NCBI RefSeq assembly: GCF_900172275.1
Contig: NZ_FWFT01000003.1
Location: forward strand, 434,001-498,000
DNA length: 64,000 bases
Source of the DNA: Pseudooctadecabacter jejudonensis
GTDB lineage: Bacteria; Pseudomonadota; Alphaproteobacteria; Rhodobacterales; Rhodobacteraceae
Reading direction: 5' to 3'
Made by a program: the position numbers and the translations under genes. Every line of letters begins with the position of its first letter. The first letter of the stretch is position 1. Of the stretch, positions 15,976 to 24,942 are shown in pieces. The notes beneath the pieces are model-generated. The model saw nothing but the letters and a program-made list of their open reading frames with translations, was not told the origin of the DNA and did not search any database.

Positions 15976-17969
15976 GCGTCTTCCACCTGTTGGTGGAGGT
16001 TATCTGTTTTTGCCGAAATGAAACTGTCCAGCGTCGCAAGCTGCGCCTGCGGATCGGTTCCATAAGCCTTCAAAAACACCCACAACCCGTGGCCAATACT
16101 GCGCAGTAGCTCATCTTGGGTCGGGCGTTCTTCGGCATAATGGAGGTATCGGTCACGCGGGCCGGACAAGATCAGCGACCAGAGGTTTTGGGCTGCCAGA
16201 TCCGGCGCATCCGTCTGAATTTCACCGCTACGCACGGCGTCATTGATGAAATCAACCAGACCTTCAAACGCGCGCGCAGGCCCGTTCTGATGATAGGCGA
16301 TCGCTGTTTCCGGACGCCGCGAGGCCTCCCCTAATATCAGCCGCGCCAACGACAACATGTCAGGGCGCAACACGAAATCCGCGTAGACCCACGAAAACCG
16401 CCACAATCGTTCGACCAAGGGGCCGTCCTTGGCCATCAACGGGGCCACGATTTGCGTGCGCGCTTGATCCAGTACGGCCTCAAGTAACACGTCCTTGCCA
16501 CCAAAATACTGATACAGGGTTGGTTTCGACACATCGGCGCGGTTTGCGATGCGATCCATCGACGCGCCATCAAATCCGTTTTCGCAAAACTCATCATGGG
16601 CGGCCTGCCGGATACGGTCCGCCTTTTCGCGCTGACGTTCCGGCAGACTGGCCTTGTAGTCCACAGCCACGTCCGGCAGCCGTGACAAAAACCGGTGCAG
16701 CAGATCATTGGTGACTGCGGGGGCCTCAAGGTTGCAGATATGCCCCGCCCCCGCGATGACCTCAAACTGGACATCCGCGATACGCCCGTTCAGCGTACGC
16801 GCGTCTGCGATACGTTCGGACACACGTCGGATCTCGGCAGGGGGGGCCAGTTTATCGTGCTCGCCCGTCATCAACAAAACGGGGCAATCTATCTTGGAAA
16901 AATCAAATTGTTCCAGCGGGTTGGTGAAACACTGGAGCGCATCGCGATAGGTGGCACTGGGGATCGCGGCCATGGATGCCCGCATCGCGTCACGCTGGGC
17001 CTCAGTGGCGTCCGGCCCTGCGATAATGTCCACCACCGCGGGCGCGAAATCGGCAGGGGTTTGGCCTGCGTCCAACGGCACCTCGCGGCTGACACGAAAC
17101 GTCTCACGCTCGCGCGGGTCGGCTTCGGACATGCCGGTGCAACCGCCCGCAAGGACAAGCCCCACCAGTTTGTCGCTGTGGCGCATGGCAAAACTCGTGC
17201 CAATCCAGCTGCCATAGCTCAGCCCGACCAACACCAGCCGAGAGGCACCGAACGCCGTCATCACAAACAGAATGTCGTCGCAATAATCGTCGATCTGCGA
17301 CGGCCCCGTCCCCAGCGAACTGCCCCCGTAGCCGCGCAGATCCATCGCCGCGACGTTGTACTGTGCGGCAAGCGCTGTGACCTGCGCGTCCCAATTCGTC
17401 GCGTTTCCTCCGATCCCGTGAAGAAACAGCACCAACGTATCGCTTTGTGCCTTTTGCCCCCCGTGCCGCACGCTGAGTTCGGGCAGACCCCCAATCACCG
17501 TCACATCAGGCACAACATCGCCGCGTTGCAGCTTCGGGCGGGGAATGGATTTTGACGTTGTCTTTGCGTCAAGTGCGTCCAACCCGGCCTCAAAAATGGC
17601 TTCGGTCCCTGCCGCGATGCCGTCAATCCTGTCCGCTGAGGCTGCGATATCCGCGTGCCATGTGACGACGCACCCGCCGTCAGCCCCAGTCACCTCAACC
17701 CGGGCCGCATAGTTGAGCAAACCGTTGATCCCCCTGAGAGCGGTATAACACAGCACCCGATCTGTATCGCTGACATAGGTCCGGCGTTCCTCATAGGGCT
17801 GGCCGTCCAGATCCGTAAAGCTGCGCAACAGCGCCCCGTCCGGTGACCGCAAAAGATCGCAGGACGCAACAGCGGGATGCCATGAGACATCAAACGTGCC
17901 CAAGACCGCCCAGACCGCTTCGCGGGATGCAGCGATCTTGCGGACGACATGCACGGACGAAGTGGCCAT
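15972..17969 (-). CDS. SRPBCC - alpha/beta-hydrolase - TetR three-domain fusion protein
   Basis: The 665-residue protein joins three modules in one unbroken frame. Residues 5-135 resemble a polyketide-cyclase/START-like SRPBCC domain. Residues 150-432 are an alpha/beta hydrolase with nucleophile Ser251 in GLSYG, oxyanion region HGIGG, Asp372 in GEHDKLAP and His410 in GAGHICNLEAP. Residues 445-655 are a TetR regulator with its helix-turn-helix at 470-500 (MDRIANRADVSKPTLYQYF-GKDVLLEAVL). An enzyme fused to a DNA-binding repressor is rare. In the neighbouring nicotinate pathway the step after NicX is done by NicD, an alpha/beta-hydrolase deformylase, so the middle domain may act there. The TetR part probably binds the palindrome at 20336-20354. 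Confidence 0.88.
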   Translation of the reverse strand: MATSSVHVVRKIAASREAVWAVLGTFDVSWHPAVASCDLLRSPDGALLRSFTDLDGQPYEERRTYVSDTDRVLCYTALRGINGLLNYAARVEVTGADGGCVVTWHADIAASADRIDGIAAGTEAIFEAGLDALDAKTTSKSIPRPKLQRGDVVPDVTVIGGLPELSVRHGGQKAQSDTLVLFLHGIGGNATNWDAQVTALAAQYNVAAMDLRGYGGSSLGTGPSQIDDYCDDILFVMTAFGASRLVLVGLSYGSWIGTSFAMRHSDKLVGLVLAGGCTGMSEADPRERETFRVSREVPLDAGQTPADFAPAVVDIIAGPDATEAQRDAMRASMAAIPSATYRDALQCFTNPLEQFDFSKIDCPVLLMTGEHDKLAPPAEIRRVSERIADARTLNGRIADVQFEVIAGAGHICNLEAPAVTNDLLHRFLSRLPDVAVDYKASLPERQREKADRIRQAAHDEFCENGFDGASMDRIANRADVSKPTLYQYFGGKDVLLEAVLDQARTQIVAPLMAKDGPLVERLWRFSWVYADFVLRPDMLSLARLILGEASRRPETAIAYHQNGPARAFEGLVDFINDAVRSGEIQTDAPDLAAQNLWSLILSGPRDRYLHYAEERPTQDELLRSIGHGLWVFLKAYGTDPQAQLATLDSFISAKTDNLHQQVEDA

Positions 17970-17972
17970 GCC

Positions 17973-19280
17973 CTATTCCGCCGCGATGTCGTCTGCCGTT
18001 TGCGCAGGACGCCACATGGAAATCCGCGCCGATACAGTTTCGGTGTTCACCTTGTCGATGTCGTCCATGTCATAGACGGACATCATCGCCAGGTAGTCTT
18101 CCATAATTTCAGTCGTATACGGCAGCATCAGCGCCCCGCACCGGCTGTCACGATAGATGCGTTCCAACGGCAGAGATTTCAACATGGACTGCCCGCCACA
18201 GGTTCGGATCGCAAGGGCAGCCATTTCCTGCACGCCTTCCATGACCGAATATTGTGCCGCGTAAATGCGCATGACTTCTGCCTTTGATGGGAAGGGCTTG
18301 GCCTCAAGGAAGGCGTTGATCCAAAGGTTGCGCATCTCGGTTAGTTTCTGGAACATCTTGCCGACGGTCGCCCGTTTCGTGGGATACACCCGCCGGTCGA
18401 TGGGCGGCAGGTCAGGCAGCGTTCCAGCCAGATAATCGACCGTGAAATTATAGGCCGACTGGGCGACCCCCATATAGGCGGGCGTCAGTGTCGCCATCAT
18501 ATGGGGCCATTGCGACAGGGTTTTGCCGAAGACACCGGCGGGCATCATCATGTCGTCTTCCGACACGAACACATCCTTCAGGATCAAATCACGGCTGACC
18601 GTCCCGCGCATGCCAATCGGATCCCATTCACCCACTATGGACAAGCCCGGCGCGTCCTTGTGCACCGCGAAATCCATCGTGTCTTCGTGCGCAGGTTCTT
18701 TGCCTTCGAAATGTTCGGTGCACACGATCGAATAATAGTCGCAGTTGCCTGCCAGCGACGCGAACTTCTTGAACCCATTGATCACCCAGCCGCCATCGAC
18801 GCGGCGGCAGTTGGTTTTGATCGGCTCGGACGTCCAGTTGGCGCCCCCTTCGGAAATCGGCTGGCTAAAGACTGCACCGTCATTGACGACCTTGGCGAAC
18901 TGCAACTCACGCATACGTTTGAAGGCCGTGCGCTCTTCGGGTGTCAAATTGTCCATTTCATACATGAACCGCAGCCACATCATGGACGAAGTGTGCATAT
19001 TGAACGTCAGCGCCGTGGCCCCACAGTATTTGCCGATCTCGGCCCCGATGGTGGCATATTCGCCAAGCGTGAACCCCATGCCGCCAAACTCTTCCGGGAT
19101 CACCAACTTTAGAAAACCATGTTCGCGCAGCTCATTGTAATTTTGTGTGGGAAAGCTTGCATCACGGTCATGCTCGGGGGCGCGTTCGGCAAATTTGGGG
19201 CCAAGCGCGTTGATTTTTTCCAACATCGCGATGTGTTCGGGGCGAAAGCGGCTCAGGTCATAGTAGTCTGCGAAATTCAT
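17973..19280 (-). CDS. Acyl-CoA-dehydrogenase-fold flavoprotein, possibly a monooxygenase
   Basis: The 435-residue protein aligns with the acyl-CoA dehydrogenase family over its full length: FLKLVIPEEFGGMGFTLGEYATI, FSQPISEGGANW, INGFKKFASLAGNCDYYSIV, DPIGMRGTVSRDLILKDVFV, and LERIYRDSRCGA near the end. The usual catalytic Glu of class members (YEGT after the RDAR motif) is not seen; the segment reads ALMLPYTTEI. That suggests a group-D flavin monooxygenase (DszC or HpaB fold) rather than a dehydrogenase, although some dehydrogenases place the Glu elsewhere. Its start overlaps the NicX-like stop by 4 bases, and the fusion gene starts 3 bases after its stop. A ring-hydroxylation role before NicX is a plausible inference. 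Confidence 0.85.
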   Translation of the reverse strand: MNFADYYDLSRFRPEHIAMLEKINALGPKFAERAPEHDRDASFPTQNYNELREHGFLKLVIPEEFGGMGFTLGEYATIGAEIGKYCGATALTFNMHTSSMMWLRFMYEMDNLTPEERTAFKRMRELQFAKVVNDGAVFSQPISEGGANWTSEPIKTNCRRVDGGWVINGFKKFASLAGNCDYYSIVCTEHFEGKEPAHEDTMDFAVHKDAPGLSIVGEWDPIGMRGTVSRDLILKDVFVSEDDMMMPAGVFGKTLSQWPHMMATLTPAYMGVAQSAYNFTVDYLAGTLPDLPPIDRRVYPTKRATVGKMFQKLTEMRNLWINAFLEAKPFPSKAEVMRIYAAQYSVMEGVQEMAALAIRTCGGQSMLKSLPLERIYRDSRCGALMLPYTTEIMEDYLAMMSVYDMDDIDKVNTETVSARISMWRPAQTADDIAAE

Positions 19281-20323
19281 GCCAAATCTCCTTGCAGGTG
19301 GCCGTCGACGACCACGGGCGTTCCGTCAAGTGTGATGGTGCAGCCGCGCATGGGCAGATCGAAATGCCCCAGCGTAAAACGGCCCGCGTATTGGTTTGAC
19401 CCTGTGGACCACAGGAAATTACCCGCCCAAGCGCGGAACTCCGTGGCCTGCACGTCGCGCTTGTCATAAAGCGCCATGCTCTCCCAGCGGGCCCGTGGGT
19501 TCATGCCCCAGCCGACATGGCTTAGGCCATAGGCGATGGGATCCTCCCACGCCGCGAGGTATTCGCGAAACAGGTCTGCATCGACACTGTCGCCGCCAAT
19601 TTCACGCACAAAATCATCCTCAATGCGAAAATCCAACGGGCTGTTCAGGTAGGTTTTAAACGTCAGGTTCATGTCACCGGGCGCCATCACGATACGGCCG
19701 TTGATCGTGTTCTTGCCGGGAAAACACAGGCACAGCCCACCAGGCCAGTGCGCCACGCCACCTTGGGCCTCGGTAAAACCGGGCGTGCCGCCACAGGGCG
19801 CATCCCGAATGTCGATCACCAGATCCGTGCCTGCCTTCGACGTTACCCGCATCTGCGACGCATCGCGCAGCATCTCAATCCCGCGGTCCACCTTGGGGCC
19901 AAGGGCGGCCTGCGGTTCTGTCCGTTCGAGGATCTCGGGGTGTTCATTGCAGACCACAAACAGACGAGTGCCAGCCTCTTCGATCTCGGGCCATTCCTCT
20001 GCGTGCAACAGGCCTTCGACGGTCACGTCCACGATGACATCCACGCCCTTAAGGGCTTCAATCACGGGCCGCATGTTGGCGATGGCGTTCGACGCGCCAG
20101 TGGATTTGACAGGCACCGGCGCGGTTTGCGAGGGGGTCGGCAAATCCACCGTGAAATACTCCGCCCCCAGATCATAAAGCGCCAGCGCGCTCAGCTCACG
20201 CAGGATGGGGCGGGACTGGCTTTCCGCGACAATCGCGACAGACGTGCCCGCGCCGATGCCGTTCAATTTCAGCACCCGCCGAAAGCTGGCAATCCACTTT
20301 CCCTCTGGTCGTTCTTGAAGCAT
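19277..20323 (-). CDS. NicX-like metalloenzyme (2,5-dihydroxypyridine 5,6-dioxygenase family)
   Basis: The 348-residue protein belongs to the aminopeptidase-T-like family that includes NicX, the iron enzyme that opens 2,5-dihydroxypyridine to N-formylmaleamate. The expected metal ligands are visible: His269 in GLSHVGWGMNPRARW, and His320 and Asp322 in TLGHFDLP, matching the two-His-one-Asp site of NicX in order and spacing. A further His192 lies in GGVAHWPGG. The length (348) matches the family. It is the first gene of the minus-strand operon and follows the TetR palindrome by 13 bases. Many homologues are labelled leucyl aminopeptidase by default. True substrate unknown; an N-heteroaromatic diol is the best guess. 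Confidence 0.8.
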   Translation of the reverse strand: MLQERPEGKWIASFRRVLKLNGIGAGTSVAIVAESQSRPILRELSALALYDLGAEYFTVDLPTPSQTAPVPVKSTGASNAIANMRPVIEALKGVDVIVDVTVEGLLHAEEWPEIEEAGTRLFVVCNEHPEILERTEPQAALGPKVDRGIEMLRDASQMRVTSKAGTDLVIDIRDAPCGGTPGFTEAQGGVAHWPGGLCLCFPGKNTINGRIVMAPGDMNLTFKTYLNSPLDFRIEDDFVREIGGDSVDADLFREYLAAWEDPIAYGLSHVGWGMNPRARWESMALYDKRDVQATEFRAWAGNFLWSTGSNQYAGRFTLGHFDLPMRGCTITLDGTPVVVDGHLQGDLA

Positions 20324-20335
20324 CTCACGCTTTCT

Positions 20336-20354
20336 TTACTATACCGTTTAGTAA
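20336..20354. promoter_or_regulatory. TetR-type operator, 19-bp near-perfect palindrome, at nicX-like operon
   Basis: TTACTA (20336-20341) and TAGTAA (20349-20354) are perfect arms; inner positions also pair (AC/GT), so eight of nine base pairs match around a central C. It lies 13 bases upstream of the NicX-like start codon. The TetR domain of the fusion protein in the same operon is the obvious candidate binder. Confidence 0.72.
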
Positions 20355-20640
20355 TTAGGCGCAGTCGAACGGGACTCTGTCAACGATAATATTTGAAACC
20401 AAATGGATATCCTGGACGCAACGTGGGGGCGCGTCATGGGTACCCAAGGGGCAGGATCACCTGCGGCCCCCGTTAAGCCCCAGATCGCCTGACCCGATTG
20501 GATCAGCCCGGTCCATTTCCCGACAAAGCTTATTGCACCGTCTGAGGGCAGGAAACCTAGCCCATATTTCTTAAGTTCTTCAGCGATCCTCTCGCGGAGG
20601 TCTGGACCTGTCGCGCTTTTGTGCCGCTCCAAGTGCTCGT
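20355..20640. other. Intergenic stretch with an unconvincing 94-codon frame
   Basis: This stretch lies between the truncated FAD oxidoreductase and the nicX-like promoter. On the minus strand an open frame of 94 codons runs from 20632 to 20348 (starting MERHKSATGPDLRERIAEEL). It has no recognisable family, it ends inside the operator, and its second half is of odd composition. It may be the tail of a gene brought in by the deletion that truncated the oxidoreductase. I do not call it a gene. Confidence 0.35.
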
Positions 20641-21065
20641 TTAGGCCGCTTTGATCTGCTCGGGGGTCATCAGTTGGGCCGCAGCACCTGCAGCCAACTG
20701 CACCTGTTGGCTTTCACGCAGCACGTCCGCAAAGCCTTCGTTATCGGCCAGATACATGTAGCCAAACGACCGGATCGAAAGCTCAGGCACGCGGTCGTCG
20801 TTGCCCATATAGCGGGGCAGGTTTTTGACCAAGTCAGCGGCAAACTGGCTGATCCGCACGTTTAATTCACCCGAGAACTGTTGTCGCATGCACGAATTGG
20901 TGTGCATCGTCGATGTGTTTTCGTTGGTCAGGTCGCGATCAACGACCAGAACTGTGCCGTCAAAATCCATGTCATCAGACAGGAACCAGGCGGCGGATGC
21001 GCCCCTTATCGCCCCGCCAATGATGACCACGTCTAGGATGTACTGTTGGGTGTCTGGGTATTCAT
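20641..21065 (-). pseudogene. FAD-dependent oxidoreductase (DAO family), frameshifted and truncated
   Basis: The original ATG at 21065 overlaps the hyuB stop (ATGA) and reads MNTQTPNSTS, then hits TAG. One base later the frame continues with DVVIIGGAIRGASAAWFL, the FAD motif. A one-base loss between TCC-TA and GAC (Ser-Tyr-Asp in an intact copy) explains this. The reading then continues through VVDRDLTNENTSTMHTNSCMRQQFS and SFGYMYLADN, and stops after LMTPEQIKAA, about 140 residues in. Homologues have about 430-460 residues, so most of the gene is missing. It was probably the third gene of the hyuA-hyuB operon. Confidence 0.82.
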
Positions 21066-22771
21066 ACGCTGTCCCCTCTTGCGACGGCTGCTTCGACGTC
21101 TGCGATGTCGGCGGCGGATAGGTTGTGGTCACGCGCGGCCGTCTCGGCCGAGATATAACCACGTGCCAAATCCCGTTTGACGAGATCGACAGACCGCTCG
21201 GACGGGTCGCCGTAGCCAGCACCGCCAGGGAAGGCCATGACGACTTTGCGCCCGTGGGCCACGAATTGTTTGCCTTTGCCGTTCATCGCAGTGCCATCGT
21301 CCTGCACGATTGTCGTGGCTGCACCGGCTTTACCTCCGCGCCGACCACGTGCCGGATGATCAACGCGGTCAAACATGGCTTGGATGTCAAACTCATGCCC
21401 CTCTTGCGCGCCAACTTCCATGTATTGACCGAGCCCCCCCCGCGTTTTGCCAGCGCCGCCTGAATCCGGTCGAAGCTCTTTGCGCCAGATGATGACTGGG
21501 CCTGCGTGTTCTGTGGCTTCAATCGGCATTGTCATTACGCCCGACGGAAAGGCCGTGGCGTTCAATCCGTCATGTTCGGGCCGCGCGCCGGAACCGCCGG
21601 AGTTAAAGGTGAGCACCTCGGAGCGACGGGCATGCGCGGGCGCAGGTGCATCGGTGCGCGGGCGCAAAGACACTTGGAAATTGCACAGACATCCCGCCCC
21701 TTCAGCGGGCACCAACCCGGGTACGATTTTGTCAAAGGCATCATAGACTGCGTCCGGAACAAAGTGCCCAACGATATGGCGTAGGGCAACAGGTGCCGGG
21801 TGAAGCGCGTTCACGATGGAATTTTCCGGGGCTTCGATTTCAAACGGAGCAAGCGAGGCCGCGTTGTTCGGGATTTCGGGCGCAATGGCGACCTTCAAAG
21901 CATAGCAAGCATAGGCTTTTGCATAGACCAGTGGGCAATTGATGCCTTTCTTGTCGAGGCCGGAAGATCCAGTGAAATCTGAAACAATACGGTCTCCTTG
22001 CACGCTCACTTTGACTTTCAAAGTGATGGGGCAATCAAAGCCGTCCATTGTCATCTCACCGGTTGCGGTTTGCTGCGGCAAGGCTGCAATCCGTTCAATG
22101 GTCGCACGGCGCGAGTTGTCGAGGATGAAGGTCGCGATGCCGTTCAGGTCGTTGAGTGCGAACTCTTTCATCATGTCCACAAGGCGGCGGTGGCCGATCT
22201 CGTTACAGGTGGCCAGCGCGTAGATATCGCCAATCAACTGGTCTGGCTCGCGTACGTTACCGCGGATTATGCGGGTCAGCGTTTTATCTACCACGCCTTT
22301 GTCCGCAAATTTCATGATCGGAATATAGAGGCCTTCTTCGTAGACGCTGTGCGCATCCGCTCCAAACCCGCGACCGCCAATATCGACGATATGCGCGGTA
22401 CAGGCAAAGAACCCAACCAGTGCGCCACCATGAAAGGATGGCGTGACCATTGTTATGTCATGCAAATGGCCCGTGCCCTCCCACGGGTCATTCGTGATAT
22501 AGACGTCGCCGTCATGGATGTTGTCGCGCCCAATCCTGCGGATGAAATGTGCGACCGCATCGGCCATAGCGTTGACGTGCCCGGGTGTTCCAGTCACCGC
22601 CTGTGCCAGCATGTTGCCAGCCACATCATAGACCCCGGCTGACAAATCTCCCGCCTCACGCACGGACGTCGAAAACGCAGTGCGGACCAAGGCTTGCGCT
22701 TGCTCTTCAACGACCGAGATCAGACGGTTCCACATCACCTGATAGGCAACTTTTGAATGCTCTTGGGTCAT
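21062..22771 (-). CDS. hyuB: Hydantoinase B / N-methylhydantoinase (oxoprolinase) beta subunit
   Basis: The 569-residue protein is a full-length HyuB: NRLISVVEEQAQALVRTAFSTSVREAGDLSAGVYD at the start, GDVYITNDPWEGTGHLHDITMV, then NCPLVYAKAYACYALK, and a C-terminal GGAGYGDPSERS. With HyuA it forms an ATP-dependent cyclic-amide hydrolase acting on hydantoins, N-methylhydantoins or 5-oxoproline. The start overlaps the hyuA stop by 4 bases, so the two subunits are translationally coupled. The downstream oxidoreductase gene is broken, and whether the operon still works as a pathway is unclear. Confidence 0.93.
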   Translation of the reverse strand: MTQEHSKVAYQVMWNRLISVVEEQAQALVRTAFSTSVREAGDLSAGVYDVAGNMLAQAVTGTPGHVNAMADAVAHFIRRIGRDNIHDGDVYITNDPWEGTGHLHDITMVTPSFHGGALVGFFACTAHIVDIGGRGFGADAHSVYEEGLYIPIMKFADKGVVDKTLTRIIRGNVREPDQLIGDIYALATCNEIGHRRLVDMMKEFALNDLNGIATFILDNSRRATIERIAALPQQTATGEMTMDGFDCPITLKVKVSVQGDRIVSDFTGSSGLDKKGINCPLVYAKAYACYALKVAIAPEIPNNAASLAPFEIEAPENSIVNALHPAPVALRHIVGHFVPDAVYDAFDKIVPGLVPAEGAGCLCNFQVSLRPRTDAPAPAHARRSEVLTFNSGGSGARPEHDGLNATAFPSGVMTMPIEATEHAGPVIIWRKELRPDSGGAGKTRGGLGQYMEVGAQEGHEFDIQAMFDRVDHPARGRRGGKAGAATTIVQDDGTAMNGKGKQFVAHGRKVVMAFPGGAGYGDPSERSVDLVKRDLARGYISAETAARDHNLSAADIADVEAAVARGDSV

Positions 22772-24855
22772 TGGGTGGCCTCCTTGGTGATAACATCAAT
22801 GCAGCCGTCTGGCTGGCGGATCGCATCTCGGCTGGCGGGTACAATGATCGTGGTTTCATCTTCCACCACCGCAACGGGGCCCGTTGCCCGGTCGCCTGCC
22901 GTCATATCGAACCGTTTGACAACATCGGCGTCGAGGAATTTTCCCGATGCCGCATCGAACAACTGGCGCGTTCCATCCGGTGTTGCAGAGGCTTCACCGT
23001 TGGTCTCGTCCATTCGCGCCACGTCTTCTGGCGGCGTCGTGGCGTTCACGGACCAGACAGTGATTTCGATATCCATACCTGAGACCGGGCGCCCAAACAG
23101 TTTTGTGTAGTCTTCGATAAACCGTGCCTCGAACGTTGCCACATCGGGGTTCATGGCTTGCTCTTCCGTCAACGAGATCGGGATTTCCCAACCTTGCCCA
23201 ATGTAGCGCATGTAAACTTTGAATTCTGACAGGATCGGGCTGACTTCGTCGCAAGTGCGTACAAAACCGGTTGCCTCGGCCATAAGGTCGGTCAGCAGGC
23301 CCTTGATCCGCGCAGGATCAAAGTCACTGAGCGTCATGTAGACGGACCGGTTTGCCTCAAAGCTGAACGGTGCGCGAAGGAAGCCGATGGCAGACCCAAC
23401 GCCTGCCCCGGGTGGTACAAGCAATCTGTTGACCCCGAGCTTCTCAGCCAGACGACCTGCGTGCAGCGGAGCAGCGCCACCAAATGCAATCATCGTATAT
23501 TCCGAAAGGTCTTCACCGTTTTCGACCGCATGGACACGGGCGGCATTCGCCATGTTTTCATCAACGACTTCGGCCACGCCAAAGGCGGCTTCGACGGCAT
23601 CCATGTCGAGTGTTTCGCCCACGTGACCTGCCAATGCGGATTTGGATTGATCCGGATGCAGTTTGAGCGAACCACCGGCAAAGTTGTCGGGATCAAGCTT
23701 ACCAAGCACCAAATCCGCATCGGTAACTGCAGGGCGTTCTCCGCCGCGGCCATAGCAAGCAGGCCCCGGTTCCGACCCCGCACTTTCGGGGCCAACACGG
23801 ATTTGGCGCAACGCATCCACATGCGCCAGCGATCCCCCGCCCGCGCCAATCTCCACCATGTCGATCACAGGGATCGAGATCGGCATGCCAGAGCCCTTCT
23901 TAAACCGATATGTCCGCGCGACCTCGAACACACGGGACGTTTTCGGCGTTTGGTTCTTGATAAGACAAATCTTGGCGGTCGTGCCGCCCATGTCGAACGA
24001 CAGAACTTTATCGAGACCGTACCGCGCCGCGATGTGCGCGGCAAAAACAGCCCCCCCTGCGGGCCCAGATTCAACCAAACGCACAGGAAAATCTGCAGCG
24101 TTCTGGATCGAAATGATCCCACCACCAGAGTGCATTAGGAAGATGCGACAAGTCACACCCTCGGCTTTCAAACGATCCTCTAGTCGGCCAAGGTAAGACG
24201 CCATGAGGGGTTTGATATAGGCGTTGGCAACGACGGTATTGAAGCGTTCGTATTCGCGCATCTGCGGTGAAACTTCGGACGAAATTGACACCGAGACATC
24301 GGGCAGTCTTTCGGCCAAGACATCGCGTACCAATTGCTCGTGTGCGGGGTTTAAATAGGAATGGATCAGGCCGACCGCGACACTCTCAAAACCGGCTTCG
24401 GCAATCTTGTCGACAACGGCCTCAACCTCGGTTCGATCCATTTCCACGAGGATTTGACCATTCGCATCAACGCGTCCTGCAACGGTGAAGCGCATCTGAC
24501 GGGGTAATAGCGGGTCTGGCAGGTTCAGGTTTAGATCATACTGCTCGAACCGCGATTCCGTGCGCATCTCGATAACATCGCGGAAGCCTTGTGTCGTGAT
24601 CAACGCCGTTTTCGCGCCCCGCCGTTCGATCAAGGCGTTGGTGGCAAGCGTGGTGCCGTGAATGATCTGTCCGATTTGCGCCGGCGTCACACCTGCCTTG
24701 GTACAGACCTGATGCATCCCGTCGATGATTGCATTTTCGGGTGCCGCGTAGGTCGTTAGCACCTTCGTCGAAAACGGCATACCGTCCTTTTCCAATACAA
24801 CGTCGGTAAATGTGCCGCCGATATCGACGCCAAGGCGAACGGTAGGTGCTGTCAT
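22768..24855 (-). CDS. hyuA: Hydantoinase A / N-methylhydantoinase (oxoprolinase) alpha subunit
   Basis: The 695-residue protein shows the ATP-site pattern of HyuA: GVDIGGTFTDVVL at the N-terminus, HGTTLATNALIERRGAKTALITT, LSFDMGGTTAKICLI and IAFGGAAPLHAG. HyuA supplies the ATPase half of a heteromeric enzyme that opens cyclic amides such as N-methylhydantoin or 5-oxoproline. Length and motif order are normal and no frame break is visible. It overlaps hyuB by 4 bases. Upstream lies the remnant of a lysR gene on the same strand. The exact substrate cannot be read from the sequence. Confidence 0.93.
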   Translation of the reverse strand: MTAPTVRLGVDIGGTFTDVVLEKDGMPFSTKVLTTYAAPENAIIDGMHQVCTKAGVTPAQIGQIIHGTTLATNALIERRGAKTALITTQGFRDVIEMRTESRFEQYDLNLNLPDPLLPRQMRFTVAGRVDANGQILVEMDRTEVEAVVDKIAEAGFESVAVGLIHSYLNPAHEQLVRDVLAERLPDVSVSISSEVSPQMREYERFNTVVANAYIKPLMASYLGRLEDRLKAEGVTCRIFLMHSGGGIISIQNAADFPVRLVESGPAGGAVFAAHIAARYGLDKVLSFDMGGTTAKICLIKNQTPKTSRVFEVARTYRFKKGSGMPISIPVIDMVEIGAGGGSLAHVDALRQIRVGPESAGSEPGPACYGRGGERPAVTDADLVLGKLDPDNFAGGSLKLHPDQSKSALAGHVGETLDMDAVEAAFGVAEVVDENMANAARVHAVENGEDLSEYTMIAFGGAAPLHAGRLAEKLGVNRLLVPPGAGVGSAIGFLRAPFSFEANRSVYMTLSDFDPARIKGLLTDLMAEATGFVRTCDEVSPILSEFKVYMRYIGQGWEIPISLTEEQAMNPDVATFEARFIEDYTKLFGRPVSGMDIEITVWSVNATTPPEDVARMDETNGEASATPDGTRQLFDAASGKFLDADVVKRFDMTAGDRATGPVAVVEDETTIIVPASRDAIRQPDGCIDVITKEATQ

Positions 24856-24942
24856 GTTGGGCTCCTGCTTTAGGTTCCCTACAAAGTTGCTCCAAAAAAG
24901 GTCAAATAATCAAATCGATTAAATTTCTCACCCGGATCATTT

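Noticed and set aside
20348-20632. A 94-codon minus-strand frame ending in the nicX-like operator
   Set aside because: It has no ribosome site or family match, and its end overlaps a clear palindrome. It may be debris from a deletion.
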